64,000 bases of DNA from Pedobacter yonginensis (GCF_003173595.1 NZ_QGNZ01000004.1:434001-498000), one strand, 5' to 3'. Positions 48,028 to 57,704 are shown, numbered from the stretch's first letter. Numbers and translations are program-made. The notes: generated from the sequence alone by a model not told the origin.

Positions 48028-50679
48028 ATGAAACACGCATTCCCTAAACCAACGGCAGGGCTTATCCTTTTCCTGTTAATTTCTTTTGTGATGAATACTT
48101 CCGCTCAGAAACTTTCAGTTACTGGGCTTACCGTAGAACATTTAACCAATCCGCTTAGCGTTGATGATCCAAACCCTAGATTAAGTTGGAAATTGGTGTC
48201 TGAGGTTCAGAATACCATGCAAACCGCTTACGAAATTAGATTGTCAACCACGGCTTCTTTTTCTAAAAAAGCTTTTTGGTCGGTTGAAAAAAAGGGAGAT
48301 GAATCGGTTCTTGTTTCGTATGCGGGGCCAGCATTGGCTTCTAAAACCAAATATTATTGGCAGGTACGGGTAAAGGATAATCATGGCAACACATCGGCAT
48401 GGTCGCCCATTCAATATTTTCAAACGGGTTTAAAATCAAGCGATTGGACGGCGAAATGGATTACCGTTCCGGGCAAAGATTCTTTATTGGCGAGCCCATT
48501 ATTTAGAAAAGATTTTAAACTGAGCAAAACCATTCAATCGGCTACGGCATACATCACCGCCAAAGGACTTTACGAGGCGCACATTAATGGCAAAAAGTTG
48601 GGCGATCATTATTTTGCACCCGGATGGACGAGTTATAAAAACCACCTACAATATCAAGTTTATGATGTTACTAAATCGTTTAACAAAGGCGATAACACCA
48701 TTGGGGTTATGCTTGGCGATGGTTGGTATAAAGGCAGAATCGGTTTTGGCAATCAACGCCAATTTTACGGCGATACCAGAGCACTTTTGCTTCAATTGGA
48801 GATTGAATATACTGATGGGACAAAGGAAATCATAAACACAGACAACAGCTGGAAAACCACAAATGGGCCGATTTTGGCATCCAACATTTATGATGGGGAA
48901 ACTTATGATGCCCGATTGGAAATTCAGGGTTGGGACAACATAAAATATAAGGAAACCGCTAACTGGAAACCAGTTAGGATTTTACCGAATGGAACGGAAA
49001 AATTAGTGGGTATGAGTGGACCAATGGTGAGCAAACACGAAGAATTTAAAGCCCTTAAAATTTTCAAAACGCCTGCTGGAGAAACCGTTGTCGATTTCGG
49101 GCAGAATTTGGTGGGTTGGGTGATGGTAAAAGCCAAAGGCGCATCGGGCACAAAAATAACCATTAGCCATGCAGAGGTATTGGATAAGGCTGGTAATTTT
49201 TATACCACCAATTTACGTTCGGCAAAACAACAAAACACCTATATTGTAAATGGTGGAGCTCCACAAATTTTTGAGCCTCATTTTACTTTTCAGGGCTTTA
49301 GGTATGTAAAGATACAGGGCTTTCCCGGAACGCTTAAACTGGAAGATTTAACAGCAGTTGCGGTGTATTCTGATATGAACACCACAGGAACCTTTGCCAC
49401 TTCCAACACCCTTTTGAATCAGTTACAACACAACATTCAATGGGGGCAGAAAGGGAATTTTGTTGATGTACCCACCGATTGTCCGCAGAGAGATGAGCGA
49501 TTGGGTTGGACAGGCGATGCACAGGCCTTCGCTTCTACAGCGGCTTATAACATGGATGTATCGGGCTTTTTTACGAAATGGTTAAAGGATGTGAGTGCCG
49601 ATCAACTACCGAATGGAAGTGTTCCTTATGTTGTGCCAAATGTACTGAACGAAAGAGACGCAGGCTCTGCCGGCTGGGGCGATGTGGCAACCATTATTCC
49701 ATGGGATTTATATGTGGCCTATGGCGATAAAGGCATCTTAGAAGCGCAATACCCTAGCATGAAAAAATGGGTAGATTACATCTCATCGGTTTCGCAAAAT
49801 AACCTTTGGAATAGTGGTTCTCACTTTGGCGATTGGCTTTTTTATCGTCCGAATGATGATAACGATGGGCGTGCAGCGGTGACTGACAAATATATGATTG
49901 CACAAACCTTTTATGCACATTCCACCCAAATGCTTTTAAATGCAGCCAAAGTTTTAAATAAAACGGAAGATGTAGAAAAATACAGCGCTTTGCTTAAGAA
50001 AATTAAAAAAGCTTATGTAAGTGAAAATATGACCGAGAATGGAAAACTGGCTTCAAATACGCAAACGGCCTATGTTCTTGCCCTTCAGTTTGATTTACTT
50101 CCAGAAAATATGCGCCAACAGGCTGCAGAGCGATTGGCTCGAAATGTAAAAGATTATGGGAACCACCTCACCACCGGATTTTTGGGCACACCTTATCTTT
50201 GTCACGTATTAAGCCGTTTTGGCTATCAGGATGTTGCCTACGATTTGCTTTTGCAAGAAAGTTATCCATCATGGCTTTATCCGGTTAAAATGGGCGCTAC
50301 AACCATTTGGGAGAGATGGGATGGAATTAAACAAGATGGCTCGTTCCAAACGCCCGATATGAACTCTTTTAACCATTATGCTTATGGGGCAATTGGCGAT
50401 TGGATGTACAAGAATATTGCAGGCATTAATCCTGTACAAGAGAAGCCAGGTTATAAAGCGGTAGTGATATCGCCAAAGCCAGGGGGTAATTTAACCAGCG
50501 CTTCAGCAACGCTGGAAACGGTTTACGGTACTGTAAAATCTTCATGGGTGATACAGGAGGGAATTTTCAAACTGGACGTTAGCGTGCCAGCAAATGCGAA
50601 AGCAAGGGTAATTTTGCCAAAAACTAATAAGGAAGAAGAAATCGGATCAGGTAATTATCATTTTGAATCTAAATACTAA
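48028..50679 (+). CDS. GH78 alpha-L-rhamnosidase, secreted
   Basis: 883 aa with a signal peptide (LILFLLISFVMNTSAQ, residues 12-27). An N-terminal fibronectin-like domain (LTVEHLTNPLSVDDPNPRLSW) is followed by the rhamnosidase N domain (AYITAKGLYEAHINGKKLGDH), a concanavalin-like domain, and the (alpha/alpha)6 catalytic domain with the family signature DCPQRDERLGWTGDAQ, which contains the catalytic glutamate, and later SFNHYAYGAIGDW. Removes terminal alpha-L-rhamnose from plant glycans or glycosides, probably in the periplasm. It stands alone, outside any obvious polysaccharide-utilisation locus. Confidence 0.95.
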   Translation: MKHAFPKPTAGLILFLLISFVMNTSAQKLSVTGLTVEHLTNPLSVDDPNPRLSWKLVSEVQNTMQTAYEIRLSTTASFSKKAFWSVEKKGDESVLVSYAGPALASKTKYYWQVRVKDNHGNTSAWSPIQYFQTGLKSSDWTAKWITVPGKDSLLASPLFRKDFKLSKTIQSATAYITAKGLYEAHINGKKLGDHYFAPGWTSYKNHLQYQVYDVTKSFNKGDNTIGVMLGDGWYKGRIGFGNQRQFYGDTRALLLQLEIEYTDGTKEIINTDNSWKTTNGPILASNIYDGETYDARLEIQGWDNIKYKETANWKPVRILPNGTEKLVGMSGPMVSKHEEFKALKIFKTPAGETVVDFGQNLVGWVMVKAKGASGTKITISHAEVLDKAGNFYTTNLRSAKQQNTYIVNGGAPQIFEPHFTFQGFRYVKIQGFPGTLKLEDLTAVAVYSDMNTTGTFATSNTLLNQLQHNIQWGQKGNFVDVPTDCPQRDERLGWTGDAQAFASTAAYNMDVSGFFTKWLKDVSADQLPNGSVPYVVPNVLNERDAGSAGWGDVATIIPWDLYVAYGDKGILEAQYPSMKKWVDYISSVSQNNLWNSGSHFGDWLFYRPNDDNDGRAAVTDKYMIAQTFYAHSTQMLLNAAKVLNKTEDVEKYSALLKKIKKAYVSENMTENGKLASNTQTAYVLALQFDLLPENMRQQAAERLARNVKDYGNHLTTGFLGTPYLCHVLSRFGYQDVAYDLLLQESYPSWLYPVKMGATTIWERWDGIKQDGSFQTPDMNSFNHYAYGAIGDWMYKNIAGINPVQEKPGYKAVVISPKPGGNLTSASATLETVYGTVKSSWVIQEGIFKLDVSVPANAKARVILPKTNKEEEIGSGNYHFESKY

Positions 50680-50742
50680 TCTTTTAATATTGTAGCTTAC
50701 CAATTAAACGATGGTTTTCCATGCCAACGATTATGAATAAGT

Positions 50743-51204
50743 ATGTACAGTAAGGAAGAGGCCGCAAGGTTAAGGCAACAGTTCTGGATCAGTTTTGGGC
50801 AATATATGAAAGCCGTACCATCAGCAAGTGGCACAACTGTAAACTGGATTAACTACAAAACAGGTGTGAAAAACATTTTTTTTAAAATGGATGTCGATCA
50901 GAAAAAAGCGGTGATTTCCATTCATTTGGAACATGGTGATACAGGTGTTAGGCATTTGATTTTCAATCAATTTGAAGAATTTAAACTGATGTTAAGCAAT
51001 ACGTTAGGGGAGGATTGGGTATGGGAACAGGATGTTGCGGATGAGTATGGAAAAATAATTAGTCGCATTTCCAGTAGTTTAGAACATGTAAACATCTACA
51101 ATCAGCAGCATTGGCCCCAACTTATTTCCTTCTTCAAACCTAGAATGATTGCGCTTGATGATTTTTGGGACAACGTTAAACCTGTATTTGAAAGTTTAAC
51201 CTAG
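50743..51204 (+). CDS. DUF4268 domain protein
   Basis: 153 aa, soluble, starting MYSKEEAARLRQQFWISFGQYM and containing FFKMDVDQKKAVISIHLEH, the wording of the DUF4268 family. Function unknown; some relatives occur as domains next to nucleases. It follows the GH78 gene by 63 bases. Confidence 0.85.
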   Translation: MYSKEEAARLRQQFWISFGQYMKAVPSASGTTVNWINYKTGVKNIFFKMDVDQKKAVISIHLEHGDTGVRHLIFNQFEEFKLMLSNTLGEDWVWEQDVADEYGKIISRISSSLEHVNIYNQQHWPQLISFFKPRMIALDDFWDNVKPVFESLT

Positions 51205-51584
51205 TTTTTCAGTACTGATAGCCTTTTGTAAATTTATTACGGAATAGGCATAAGTTGGGAATCACTTCGACCGAAGCGGAGAAATCTTTTAAGGTTTTTT
51301 GTTTTTAGTTTCAAGGATGTCTCCGTTCCGCTGCGCTCCAGTCGAGATGACGGAGTGTAGAGGTATGCTCCAATCGAGATGACGCATTGAAATTAATAGT
51401 TTAACCTAATTTTCACATGGCCGTAAAGATTGAACGGGCCTAATTTCAATCAGCTTGAAGTTTACTCACTTAAAATTCATTGATATTTAGCGGATTAACA
51501 GTTAAACATGCTTCAAATAAAAACAAAATATGGCTCTATTGGTTTAGTATGTAAACAGTTTTAAAAATTTAAAATAAGAATCCT
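51205..51584. repeat. Spacer with dispersed inverted repeats
   Basis: 380 bases, no gene. Around 51256-51390 are three pieces of a repeat: ACTTCGACCGAAGCGGAGA, then TCTCCGTTCCGCTGCGCTCC with AGTCGAGATGACGGAG, and a shorter CTCCAATCGAGATGACG. A related fragment lies at 20478-20520. Confidence 0.65.
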
Positions 51585-51881
51585 ATGAATACTTTAAAGA
51601 AATTTGAATTGATGGAAAAAATTGTGCGTGAACTGGAAGATGTACAAAATTCTCAGCAGGCACTTATTCAAAAAATTGGTAAAATTGAGGTTGATAATAT
51701 CGAATTAGGCGATAGCAGACTAGAAAAAGACTTGCCTGATATGCACCAACGCTTAGCAGACAACTTAGATACCATTGTTGGTATTTTAGACTACTTTGCA
51801 GATAAAACTCAAAATTTTGGTGATAAAAATAATGTTGACGCCCTTAAAGAACAAGAGGCTATTAACAATGCAACAAGCTAA
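51585..51881 (+). CDS. Small helical protein of unknown function
   Basis: 98 aa, acidic and predicted almost entirely helical (KKFELMEKIVRELEDVQNSQQALIQKIG), coiled-coil-like in the first 40 residues. No signal peptide, no known family. It lies 27 bases ahead of the outer-membrane-barrel gene on the same strand, so it may be co-transcribed. Confidence 0.65.
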   Translation: MNTLKKFELMEKIVRELEDVQNSQQALIQKIGKIEVDNIELGDSRLEKDLPDMHQRLADNLDTIVGILDYFADKTQNFGDKNNVDALKEQEAINNATS

Positions 51882-51908
51882 TTTATTTAAGAAATACCCC
51901 ATTTCATT

Positions 51909-52499
51909 ATGAAATCGATCTATCTAACTATTGCCTGTTTATTTGCCGGATTTTATGCAAGCGCACAGGTTTTGCCTTCATTCCAACTGGGATTAAAGGC
52001 CGGAGCAAATTTTTCTAAATTTGATTCTGATAACACTTTTAGCAGCGAAAATCGTACAGGTTTTTATGGCGGATTATGGGCAAGGGTAGGCGCTGCGGGG
52101 GTTTTCTTTCAACCAGAATTATATGTATCTGGAAAAAAAGCGAACTTGGTTAGCGATGCCACTGGCGAAGTAAACCAAGTTCGCTTTACGAGTTTAGACG
52201 TTCCACTTTTAATCGGAACTAAATTTGGCGCCGCAGGTATTGGTTTAAGGTTAAATACAGGCCCAATGTTCTCTTTAATTTTAGATGAAAATCAAAGTTT
52301 TAGTCAGGCAGCGGGAAATGTTTTTAGGGCAGAGTTTAAAGATCAGGCTTTGGCTTGGCAATTTGGTGCCGGACTGGATATAAAAAAGATCAGTTTTGAT
52401 GCACGTTACGAGTTGGGTCTTTCTAAAATAAACAAATCTGGCTACCCTGGAACCAAGTTAAACCTATTTACCATTGGGGTAGGCTATAGAATTCTATAA
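51909..52499 (+). CDS. Outer-membrane beta-barrel protein (PorT-like family)
   Basis: 196 aa with a signal peptide (IYLTIACLFAGFYASAQ). The mature protein begins FQLGLKAGANFSKF and consists of alternating-hydrophobic strands (GFYGGLWARVGAAGVFFQPELYV cut into strands; SLDVPLLIGTKFGAAGIGLRLNTGPM), ending GVGYRIL, as in the PorT-like/outer-membrane-protein-beta-barrel family of Bacteroidota. Function unknown. Confidence 0.88.
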   Translation: MKSIYLTIACLFAGFYASAQVLPSFQLGLKAGANFSKFDSDNTFSSENRTGFYGGLWARVGAAGVFFQPELYVSGKKANLVSDATGEVNQVRFTSLDVPLLIGTKFGAAGIGLRLNTGPMFSLILDENQSFSQAAGNVFRAEFKDQALAWQFGAGLDIKKISFDARYELGLSKINKSGYPGTKLNLFTIGVGYRIL

Positions 52500-52581
52500 G
52501 TTATCAACATTTTGATTGTTAGGAGATTAGTTGGACTAATAATTGCTTTTACCATCGAACTAACTTAATATAAATTGCCTT

Positions 52582-52851
52582 ATGAACTTGAAAGAATTAT
52601 TACTCAAAGGCCAGAATTTTATCTCGCTACTTAACGAATTTCGTATTGATGCTAAAGATTTGATTATTAAAGATGAGGAGACCATTTTCAGCAATCAGAC
52701 CAACAACAATACAGAAGTTGTTAAAGAGTCGGTTTGGATAGAAGGCAAAAGTAACGAGGGGTTGGTAAACCTGTTTGGTACTTTACATTACAATTTACTC
52801 AATAAACTTGCGGTTTTCGAAATGCAGGGATATGAAAAGGTTTCGGCTTAA
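52582..52851 (+). CDS. Small hypothetical protein
   Basis: 89 aa, soluble, beginning MNLKELLLKGQNFISLLNEF. No family recognised. It has its own terminator and an upstream gap of 82 bases; codon usage looks like the neighbours, so it is probably real. Confidence 0.6.
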   Translation: MNLKELLLKGQNFISLLNEFRIDAKDLIIKDEETIFSNQTNNNTEVVKESVWIEGKSNEGLVNLFGTLHYNLLNKLAVFEMQGYEKVSA

Positions 52852-52872
52852 ATAAGTTGAAGCAAAATATTG

Positions 52873-52910
52873 AAGGGCAAATAATTAAGTTTATTTGCCC
52901 TTTTCTTCTT
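52873..52910 (+). terminator. Terminator overlapping the yihY-like stop codon
   Basis: Perfect 12-bp stem AAGGGCAAATAA / TTATTTGCCCTT (52873-52884, 52891-52902), loop of 6, then TTCTTCTTTT. The 3' arm includes the stop of the convergent gene. Confidence 0.8.
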
Positions 52911-53832
52911 TTAAAATTTCGTGTTCAATTTGCGTAAGTTCGTAAGCGAAAGCTCCGTTTTTAGGTTCGATAGGTGTTTCTCTTTCATTGCTTAAAGCTT
53001 TTATAAATGATGCGCCAAAATAGAATATTAAGGAAGAATAAAATACAAAAAGCATAATTACAATTATAGAGCCAGCCGAACCATAGATGTTGCTAATGTT
53101 GCTTAGTGGCAATAAAATGCGAAGAATGTACTTACCCGCCGTAAATAAGCATCCGGTTAACAATCCACCAGAAATGGCTGCTCGCCAAGTTGGCCTGCCG
53201 TTGGTTAAAAACCGAAACAGCATGGTAAACCAGGTGGTTACAATGATTACAAAAATAAGCTGATTGATAATTGACGATATCACCAAACTGAAAGATGGGG
53301 AACCGGTTTTCAAATATGCACCTATAAAAGCTTGAACACTATCTGCCAGTAAGCCTAAAAAGAACAAAATTCCCGCCAGTAAAATAATCGTAACCGATAT
53401 GGCTCTCGATTTAAGGGTTACTAAAATCCCTTTTTTGGTTTCTAAACCAATAGTCCATATTTGTTCGAGCGAATTTTTGATTACATTGAAAAGGGTGGTG
53501 GCCACGAATAGAAAAAATACAAAGCTAAAGAGTGTTACATACCAAGCTTGGTCAATGCCTCTAATGTTTCTTAAAGTTAACCTAATTTGAGCAATGCTGC
53601 TCTCATCTAATATGTTGGCTAGGCGCTCAAAAATATGTGTAACCAATAATTTTCTATCGGTAAACATACCGAAAAGGCGAATTAGGATGATTAAAATTGG
53701 TGGCAGGGCAAAATTGGTAAAGAATGCAGTTGCTCCTGCCAAACGCAAAGGATCGTTTTTTTGAAACAAAATAAATGCTTTCCTCAGGGTAGAGAAAAAG
53801 AATTTTAAATCTTCTTTAAGTTTTAATGGCAT
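52891..53832 (-). CDS. YihY/BrkB family inner-membrane protein
   Basis: 313 aa with six hydrophobic segments and the family start LRLAGATAFFTNFALPPILIILI. YihY proteins were once called ribonuclease BN by mistake; a role as a membrane permease or envelope factor is suggested but not settled. The sequence GSAGSIIVIMLFVFYSSLIFYFGASFIKAL near the C terminus matches the conserved YGAAGSLV..LLWVYYS..I.LFGAE region. Single gene, convergent with the small hypothetical gene. Confidence 0.88.
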   Translation of the reverse strand: MPLKLKEDLKFFFSTLRKAFILFQKNDPLRLAGATAFFTNFALPPILIILIRLFGMFTDRKLLVTHIFERLANILDESSIAQIRLTLRNIRGIDQAWYVTLFSFVFFLFVATTLFNVIKNSLEQIWTIGLETKKGILVTLKSRAISVTIILLAGILFFLGLLADSVQAFIGAYLKTGSPSFSLVISSIINQLIFVIIVTTWFTMLFRFLTNGRPTWRAAISGGLLTGCLFTAGKYILRILLPLSNISNIYGSAGSIIVIMLFVFYSSLIFYFGASFIKALSNERETPIEPKNGAFAYELTQIEHEILKEEKGK

Positions 53833-53970
53833 CCTTTCTAATCAACTAAAAAGCCCGAAAATACGAATAATAACGTGATTTGGAGTAACAAAGATATCTT
53901 TTAAAACCACTAACATACTGAGATGAATTCCCGGTTAGGAGGTATTTTAACGATCTTTTAAAACTCATCT

Positions 53971-53996
53971 ATCATACTGAATTTATTTCGGCATTT
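53971..53996. repeat. Dispersed palindromic repeat (TCATACTGAA..TTCGGCAT)
   Basis: Third copy of the element at 17114-17140 and 33816-33842, in the spacer next to the META-domain lipoprotein gene. Confidence 0.55.
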
Positions 53997-54089
53997 TGAT
54001 AGATGTGAATTCTGGTCTTTCTACCTTAGGTTAAACCGAATTTATGGATAAAACGGTTTATTCGGGCTTGCTTTATCGTGTAAACTTGA

Positions 54090-54488
54090 TTAATTTACTT
54101 TCGTAAATACGAGAAGTGTTTTATCTGCGGCAAATAAGTGCAATTTACCATCCATAATTTTAGCATTGTCAACTTGGTTTAGCGCTTGTAAGTACGCATG
54201 TTCTGCTGCATCTGTACCTTCACAAAACATTTTTGTACTAAAAATATTCTTAAGCGCCAGTTTATTGTCTTTAATTTCTCCCTGACCTCCGTAAGAGTTG
54301 CAGAAAGATTTGCCTCCAATTTTTAGGCTATCGGCAATGTTTAGCGTTGCTTTAGCGGTAGTTGGCAGGGTAGTGCCTGGCAATTCCGATAATTCCCATT
54401 GGGTATTGGTTAACGCTTTGGTGTCAATTTTTTCGATGCAAGAACTTAAAAAGCATACGATTAATCCTAAAAAGAATAAGTTTTTCAT
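54090..54488 (-). CDS. META-domain lipoprotein
   Basis: 132 aa from the ATG at 54488, giving a lipoprotein signal MKNLFFLGLIVCFLSSC with the lipidated cysteine at 17; the in-frame ATG at 54512 only adds 8 residues ahead of it. The mature part is a META domain (NTQWELSELPGT ... GGKSFCNSYGGQGEIKDNKLALKNI split over two strands ... STKMFC), related to HslJ. Outer-membrane or periplasmic; function unclear, with HslJ linked to novobiocin resistance. Confidence 0.87.
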   Translation of the reverse strand: MKNLFFLGLIVCFLSSCIEKIDTKALTNTQWELSELPGTTLPTTAKATLNIADSLKIGGKSFCNSYGGQGEIKDNKLALKNIFSTKMFCEGTDAAEHAYLQALNQVDNAKIMDGKLHLFAADKTLLVFTKVN

Positions 54489-54576
54489 GGTTTTATTAAT
54501 TTTTGAATACAATTATCAAAAATTAAACCACAGTTGCCCCATCTCACTTACAAATTAAACCTACAACTTTTAAATG

Positions 54577-54789
54577 CTAATTTTTCTTTTTCAAAAATTC
54601 AGTTTTAAGTACGAGTACTGTTCCGTTTACTTTGCCTTCAATGGCTTTTGGATCGTCAGTCAAACGAATGTTTTTCACGGCTGTGCCTTGTTTAATATCG
54701 CTTGCCATGCCCTTAACCTTCAAGGTTTTAATCACGGTTACAGAATCGCCTTCGTTTAAAATGTTGCCGTTACTATCTTTAGTTTCCAT
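54577..54789 (-). CDS. PhnA-domain protein (YjdM C-terminal domain)
   Basis: 70 aa. VKDSNG-like opening (KDSNGNILNEGDSVTVIKTLKVKG) and GTAVKNIRL match the C-terminal PhnA domain of YjdM/PhnA; the N-terminal zinc ribbon of the E. coli protein is absent, as in many Bacteroidota homologues. The family name is historic, and a role in phosphonate use is not supported. Confidence 0.85.
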   Translation of the reverse strand: METKDSNGNILNEGDSVTVIKTLKVKGMASDIKQGTAVKNIRLTDDPKAIEGKVNGTVLVLKTEFLKKKN

Positions 54790-54850
54790 AATTTGTTTGA
54801 TTTTTTTGGCGAAAATATCATTTTAAAACGAGATATTCCTATTTTGTTTA

Positions 54851-55225
54851 TTAATGTTCGTCTGCCGATTTTTGTTGCTTTAGTTCTGGTTTCAGGAAAT
54901 CTCCATCAATAATCAGCAGTTTCACCTTTTCCGCTGAGATTGAACGATGAGAACTTAACTGATCTGATACCACATAGGTCATGCCTTTTGATAGGCTAAC
55001 CTGTTCACCGTTTTCCAATTCACTTGTGAAACTGCCTTCCAGGCAATGTACAATGTGTCCTTTTTGGCACCAATGGTCGGCAAGGTAACCGGCAGAGCAC
55101 TCCACAATTCTGATGCGCAATCCGTCGAAATTTAAAGTTTGCCAGTAAGACTCGCCCGTTTCTCCAGGGTGGTGGGTTTTTTCTACGGCGTCCCAATTGA
55201 TGTGGGTAAATGGAATGGTGTACAT
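54851..55225 (-). CDS. DHCW-type cupin protein
   Basis: 124-aa single-domain cupin. The sequence YLADHWCQKGHIVHCLEGSF contains the ADHWC..GH arrangement of the DHCW-motif cupins, with histidines suitable for metal binding, and GMTYVVSDQLSSHRS forms the second cupin motif. Substrate unknown. Monocistronic or paired with the PhnA-domain gene 62 bases downstream. Confidence 0.82.
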   Translation of the reverse strand: MYTIPFTHINWDAVEKTHHPGETGESYWQTLNFDGLRIRIVECSAGYLADHWCQKGHIVHCLEGSFTSELENGEQVSLSKGMTYVVSDQLSSHRSISAEKVKLLIIDGDFLKPELKQQKSADEH

Positions 55226-55342
55226 GCTGTTTTATTGTATTTAACCGTTTTAACTAAATCTTTACGTTGTAAAAGTAATTTTTTTTAAACCTTTGTATAA
55301 AGATGATTATTTTGGCGGGAAATTTAGCCGTTACTAAAATCT

Positions 55343-56128
55343 ATGAAAATTACATTCTTAGCCCTCTTTTTATCTGTTTCGTTGCTGGCCTGCAAACCTA
55401 GAAAAAACGAGAAAACCTATTCGCCCAGAGCATTAACCACCAATGAAAGCTTCAACGAATTTCCTGATGCTAAGGATAACATCCTCACTATTGTACAACA
55501 TGAGTCTAGTGATGTAGATCTATTTGCCATTCAATATAAGGATACAATCATTTCCATTAAAAAAGACCCAAAACCTGTAGCCAGTAAATTTTCGGAAGCC
55601 AGGTACTTAAACTCACAAAAAACAGCCTTGCTTGTTCAAGTTGCTGATGGCTCGGGTTTGGTTTCGCCATTTTACATCGTTTATTTAAAAAATGGAAATT
55701 TACAGGTTATCGATTTGGATAGGGCATCAAAGGGAAAGAACGATAGTAAAATAACAAAGGGATTGGAAGAAATAAGTCGCACAAGCTTTATTGTAAACAA
55801 CGATTTCCTGATTACTTCTGTGAACGGCACCGTCTATCCGATTAAAAGACAGGAGCCTAATGAGCGTATTCAAGGCAAATTTTTTATGTATTCTTCAGAT
55901 CGTACAACCTTGGTTTTCCTAACCGAAAATTCGTTATACCAGGTAAATTATAAAACCGGCGAAACGTTAAACCTTCCGGTTGATGCAAGCTTACTCAACC
56001 AGCCAGAAACTTTAGTGAGTAACATTCAACAAGGTTACAGTTGGATAAGGAACGACCGCGGTACGCTTTTCTTGCTTAAAAATCCTGATGAAGATAGGAT
56101 TGTTGATATTAAAGAGTTTAAGCATTAA
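55343..56128 (+). CDS. Lipoprotein of unknown function
   Basis: 261 aa with a lipoprotein signal (FLALFLSVSLLAC, cysteine at 17). The mature part is rich in beta-strand-like segments and may form a small propeller-like or repeat fold (SPFYIVYLKNGNLQVIDLD; TSVNGTVYPIKR; LTENSLYQVNYKTGETLNL). No family recognised. Confidence 0.75.
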   Translation: MKITFLALFLSVSLLACKPRKNEKTYSPRALTTNESFNEFPDAKDNILTIVQHESSDVDLFAIQYKDTIISIKKDPKPVASKFSEARYLNSQKTALLVQVADGSGLVSPFYIVYLKNGNLQVIDLDRASKGKNDSKITKGLEEISRTSFIVNNDFLITSVNGTVYPIKRQEPNERIQGKFFMYSSDRTTLVFLTENSLYQVNYKTGETLNLPVDASLLNQPETLVSNIQQGYSWIRNDRGTLFLLKNPDEDRIVDIKEFKH

Positions 56129-56874
56129 TGACTAAATTTTAGGATAATTCATTTTAAAAGTTGTTTTTCAATCCAACAATGAGCAAAAGATGATGCGTTT
56201 AAATCTTTGGAAATGAACGTTCTGTGTTTCCTCGGAAACGGCTGTCCCGCTTTACATTACAATCGGGTTCAATATTTGAGGTTGCTGCTAAGCAGTTCCG
56301 TTGTGCCTAAACCCTATGGGAGCGGTAGCCCGAGCTTTTTCAGCTCGGCTTTAGCGTACAGAGGGACTGCCTGATTGGTAGGATTACTAAACATTGGTTT
56401 CCAAAAAAAATAGGTTGTAGTTTATAGAATTTGAGCCATCATCTAATTAATACGCGTTTTAATTTCTGGAAATGAACGTTCTGTGTTTCATCGGGAACTG
56501 CTGTCCCGCTTTACATTACAAGGCCCGATGAAGGATCGGGCGCTTTACATTACAATCGGGTTTAAGATTTAAGGTTGCTGCTAAGCAGTTCCGTTGTGCC
56601 TAAACCCTATGGGAGCGGTAGCCCGAGCTTTTTCAGCTCGGCTTTAGCGTACAGAGGGACTGCATGATTGGAAGTATTACTGAACGTTGGTTTCCAAAAA
56701 AATAGGTTTTGGGTTATAGAATTTGAGCCATCATCTAATTAATACGCCTTTTAATTTCTGGAATTGAAGTTCTGTGTTTCATCGAGATCGGCTGTCCCGC
56801 TTTACATTGCATTTGGGTTTAAGATTTAACGTTGCTGCTATGCAATTGATTTTGAGTTATGGAATTTTGTGGTT
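56129..56874. repeat. Tandem repeat block, period about 259-292 bp
   Basis: 746 bases without a gene. Copy A starts at 56195, copy B at 56454, copy C at 56746 (partial, to about 56855). Each begins GCGTTT(T)AAT..TGGAAATGAACG and contains TGTCCCGCTTTACATTAC and the hairpin unit GGAGCGGTA-hairpin-TTTAGCG..GGACTGC (56319-56370 and 56612-56663). Copy B has an extra internal duplication around TTTACATTACAA. Confidence 0.85.
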
Positions 56875-57480
56875 TTAAACCATTGTTCTAAAGGTTAAGT
56901 TAATTCTTGCTGTATTAATTTTTTTGGTTTGCGGTAAACGATGTAGCCAATTGGTTTGCGTTTCATCTTTCATAACCAATAAACTCCCATGCTCTAAAAA
57001 GGTGGTTACCGTTTCTTTAGTTTGTTTATGCTTAAATAAAAACCTCCGCTCTGCACCAAAACTTAATGATGCGATTGACGTATTTTTTCCGAGCGATTTT
57101 TCATCGTCACTGTGGTAGGCCATGCCTTCATCGCCATTATGATAAAGATTGAGCAGACAGGAGTTAAAAGTGGTTGCCGTTTTTTCTTCAACCAGATGTT
57201 TTAACGCCAATAATTCTGGGGTCCATAATAGAGCGTGTTTGGTCGCTTTTGAGTAGGTATAGGCATATTCTTCGTTGCCGTACCAAGCCACTTTTCTTTT
57301 GGTGATGATGTGTTTACCCATAATAAAAGCTTCATCATTTCGCCAATCAATGGTTTCCATTAAAATCGAAAAGTAATCATCTGCCTCTTTTTTCGAGATT
57401 AGTTTCCCAAAATAATTTACTGTTCCACCGTAGGGCAGTAAATTATGGTCGATTATTGGCTGTTGGTTAAATAAATCCAT
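56875..57480 (-). CDS. alkB: 2-oxoglutarate-dependent DNA repair dioxygenase AlkB
   Basis: Fe(II)/2-oxoglutarate dioxygenase removing methyl groups from 1-meA and 3-meC. 201 aa from the ATG at 57480 (an ATG at 57504 would add 8 residues). Motifs: FNSCLLNLYHNGDEGMAYHSDDE, with the iron-binding H-x-D (HSD) split over NLYHNGDEGMAYHSD, later WLHRLP with the third histidine, and RINLTFR with the 2-oxoglutarate-binding arginine. Its start lies 28 bases inside the Ada-N gene, so it is the third gene of a repair operon. Confidence 0.93.
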   Translation of the reverse strand: MDLFNQQPIIDHNLLPYGGTVNYFGKLISKKEADDYFSILMETIDWRNDEAFIMGKHIITKRKVAWYGNEEYAYTYSKATKHALLWTPELLALKHLVEEKTATTFNSCLLNLYHNGDEGMAYHSDDEKSLGKNTSIASLSFGAERRFLFKHKQTKETVTTFLEHGSLLVMKDETQTNWLHRLPQTKKINTARINLTFRTMV

Positions 57481-57704
57481 TCTTTGTATTTCTTTTTTAA
57501 ACAATGTCCGCAGGGGCGAAAGCCTTGGTTCCTAGCACCTTCCTCTGAATGGAAGAATACCCGATTTTGCTTTTTCATTTTTTTACCCGATTTGCAACTC
57601 AGTTTGCCATAAATTTTTAGTCGGGCATTTCCACCGAAGCAAATTTCATGATTTTTTATTTGCTTTCTAAGCGCTGTTTTCGATATGTTGGTATGCCGAA
57701 TCAA
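57453..57704 (-). CDS. Stand-alone Ada N-terminal (zinc, phosphotriester methyltransferase) domain
   Basis: 83 aa. ISFGGN-type motif CFGGNARLKIYGKLSCKSGK followed by NRVFF and FRPCGHCLKKKY: four cysteines (CFGGN, LSCKSG, RPCGHC) match the zinc-binding, methyl-phosphotriester-accepting Ada domain. The gene starts with TTG directly after the TAA of the AraC-Ogt gene (no intervening base), so it is translationally coupled, and ends inside alkB. In E. coli this domain is the N terminus of Ada; here it is a separate gene downstream. Confidence 0.87.
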   Translation of the reverse strand: MIRHTNISKTALRKQIKNHEICFGGNARLKIYGKLSCKSGKKMKKQNRVFFHSEEGARNQGFRPCGHCLKKKYKEWIYLTNSQ

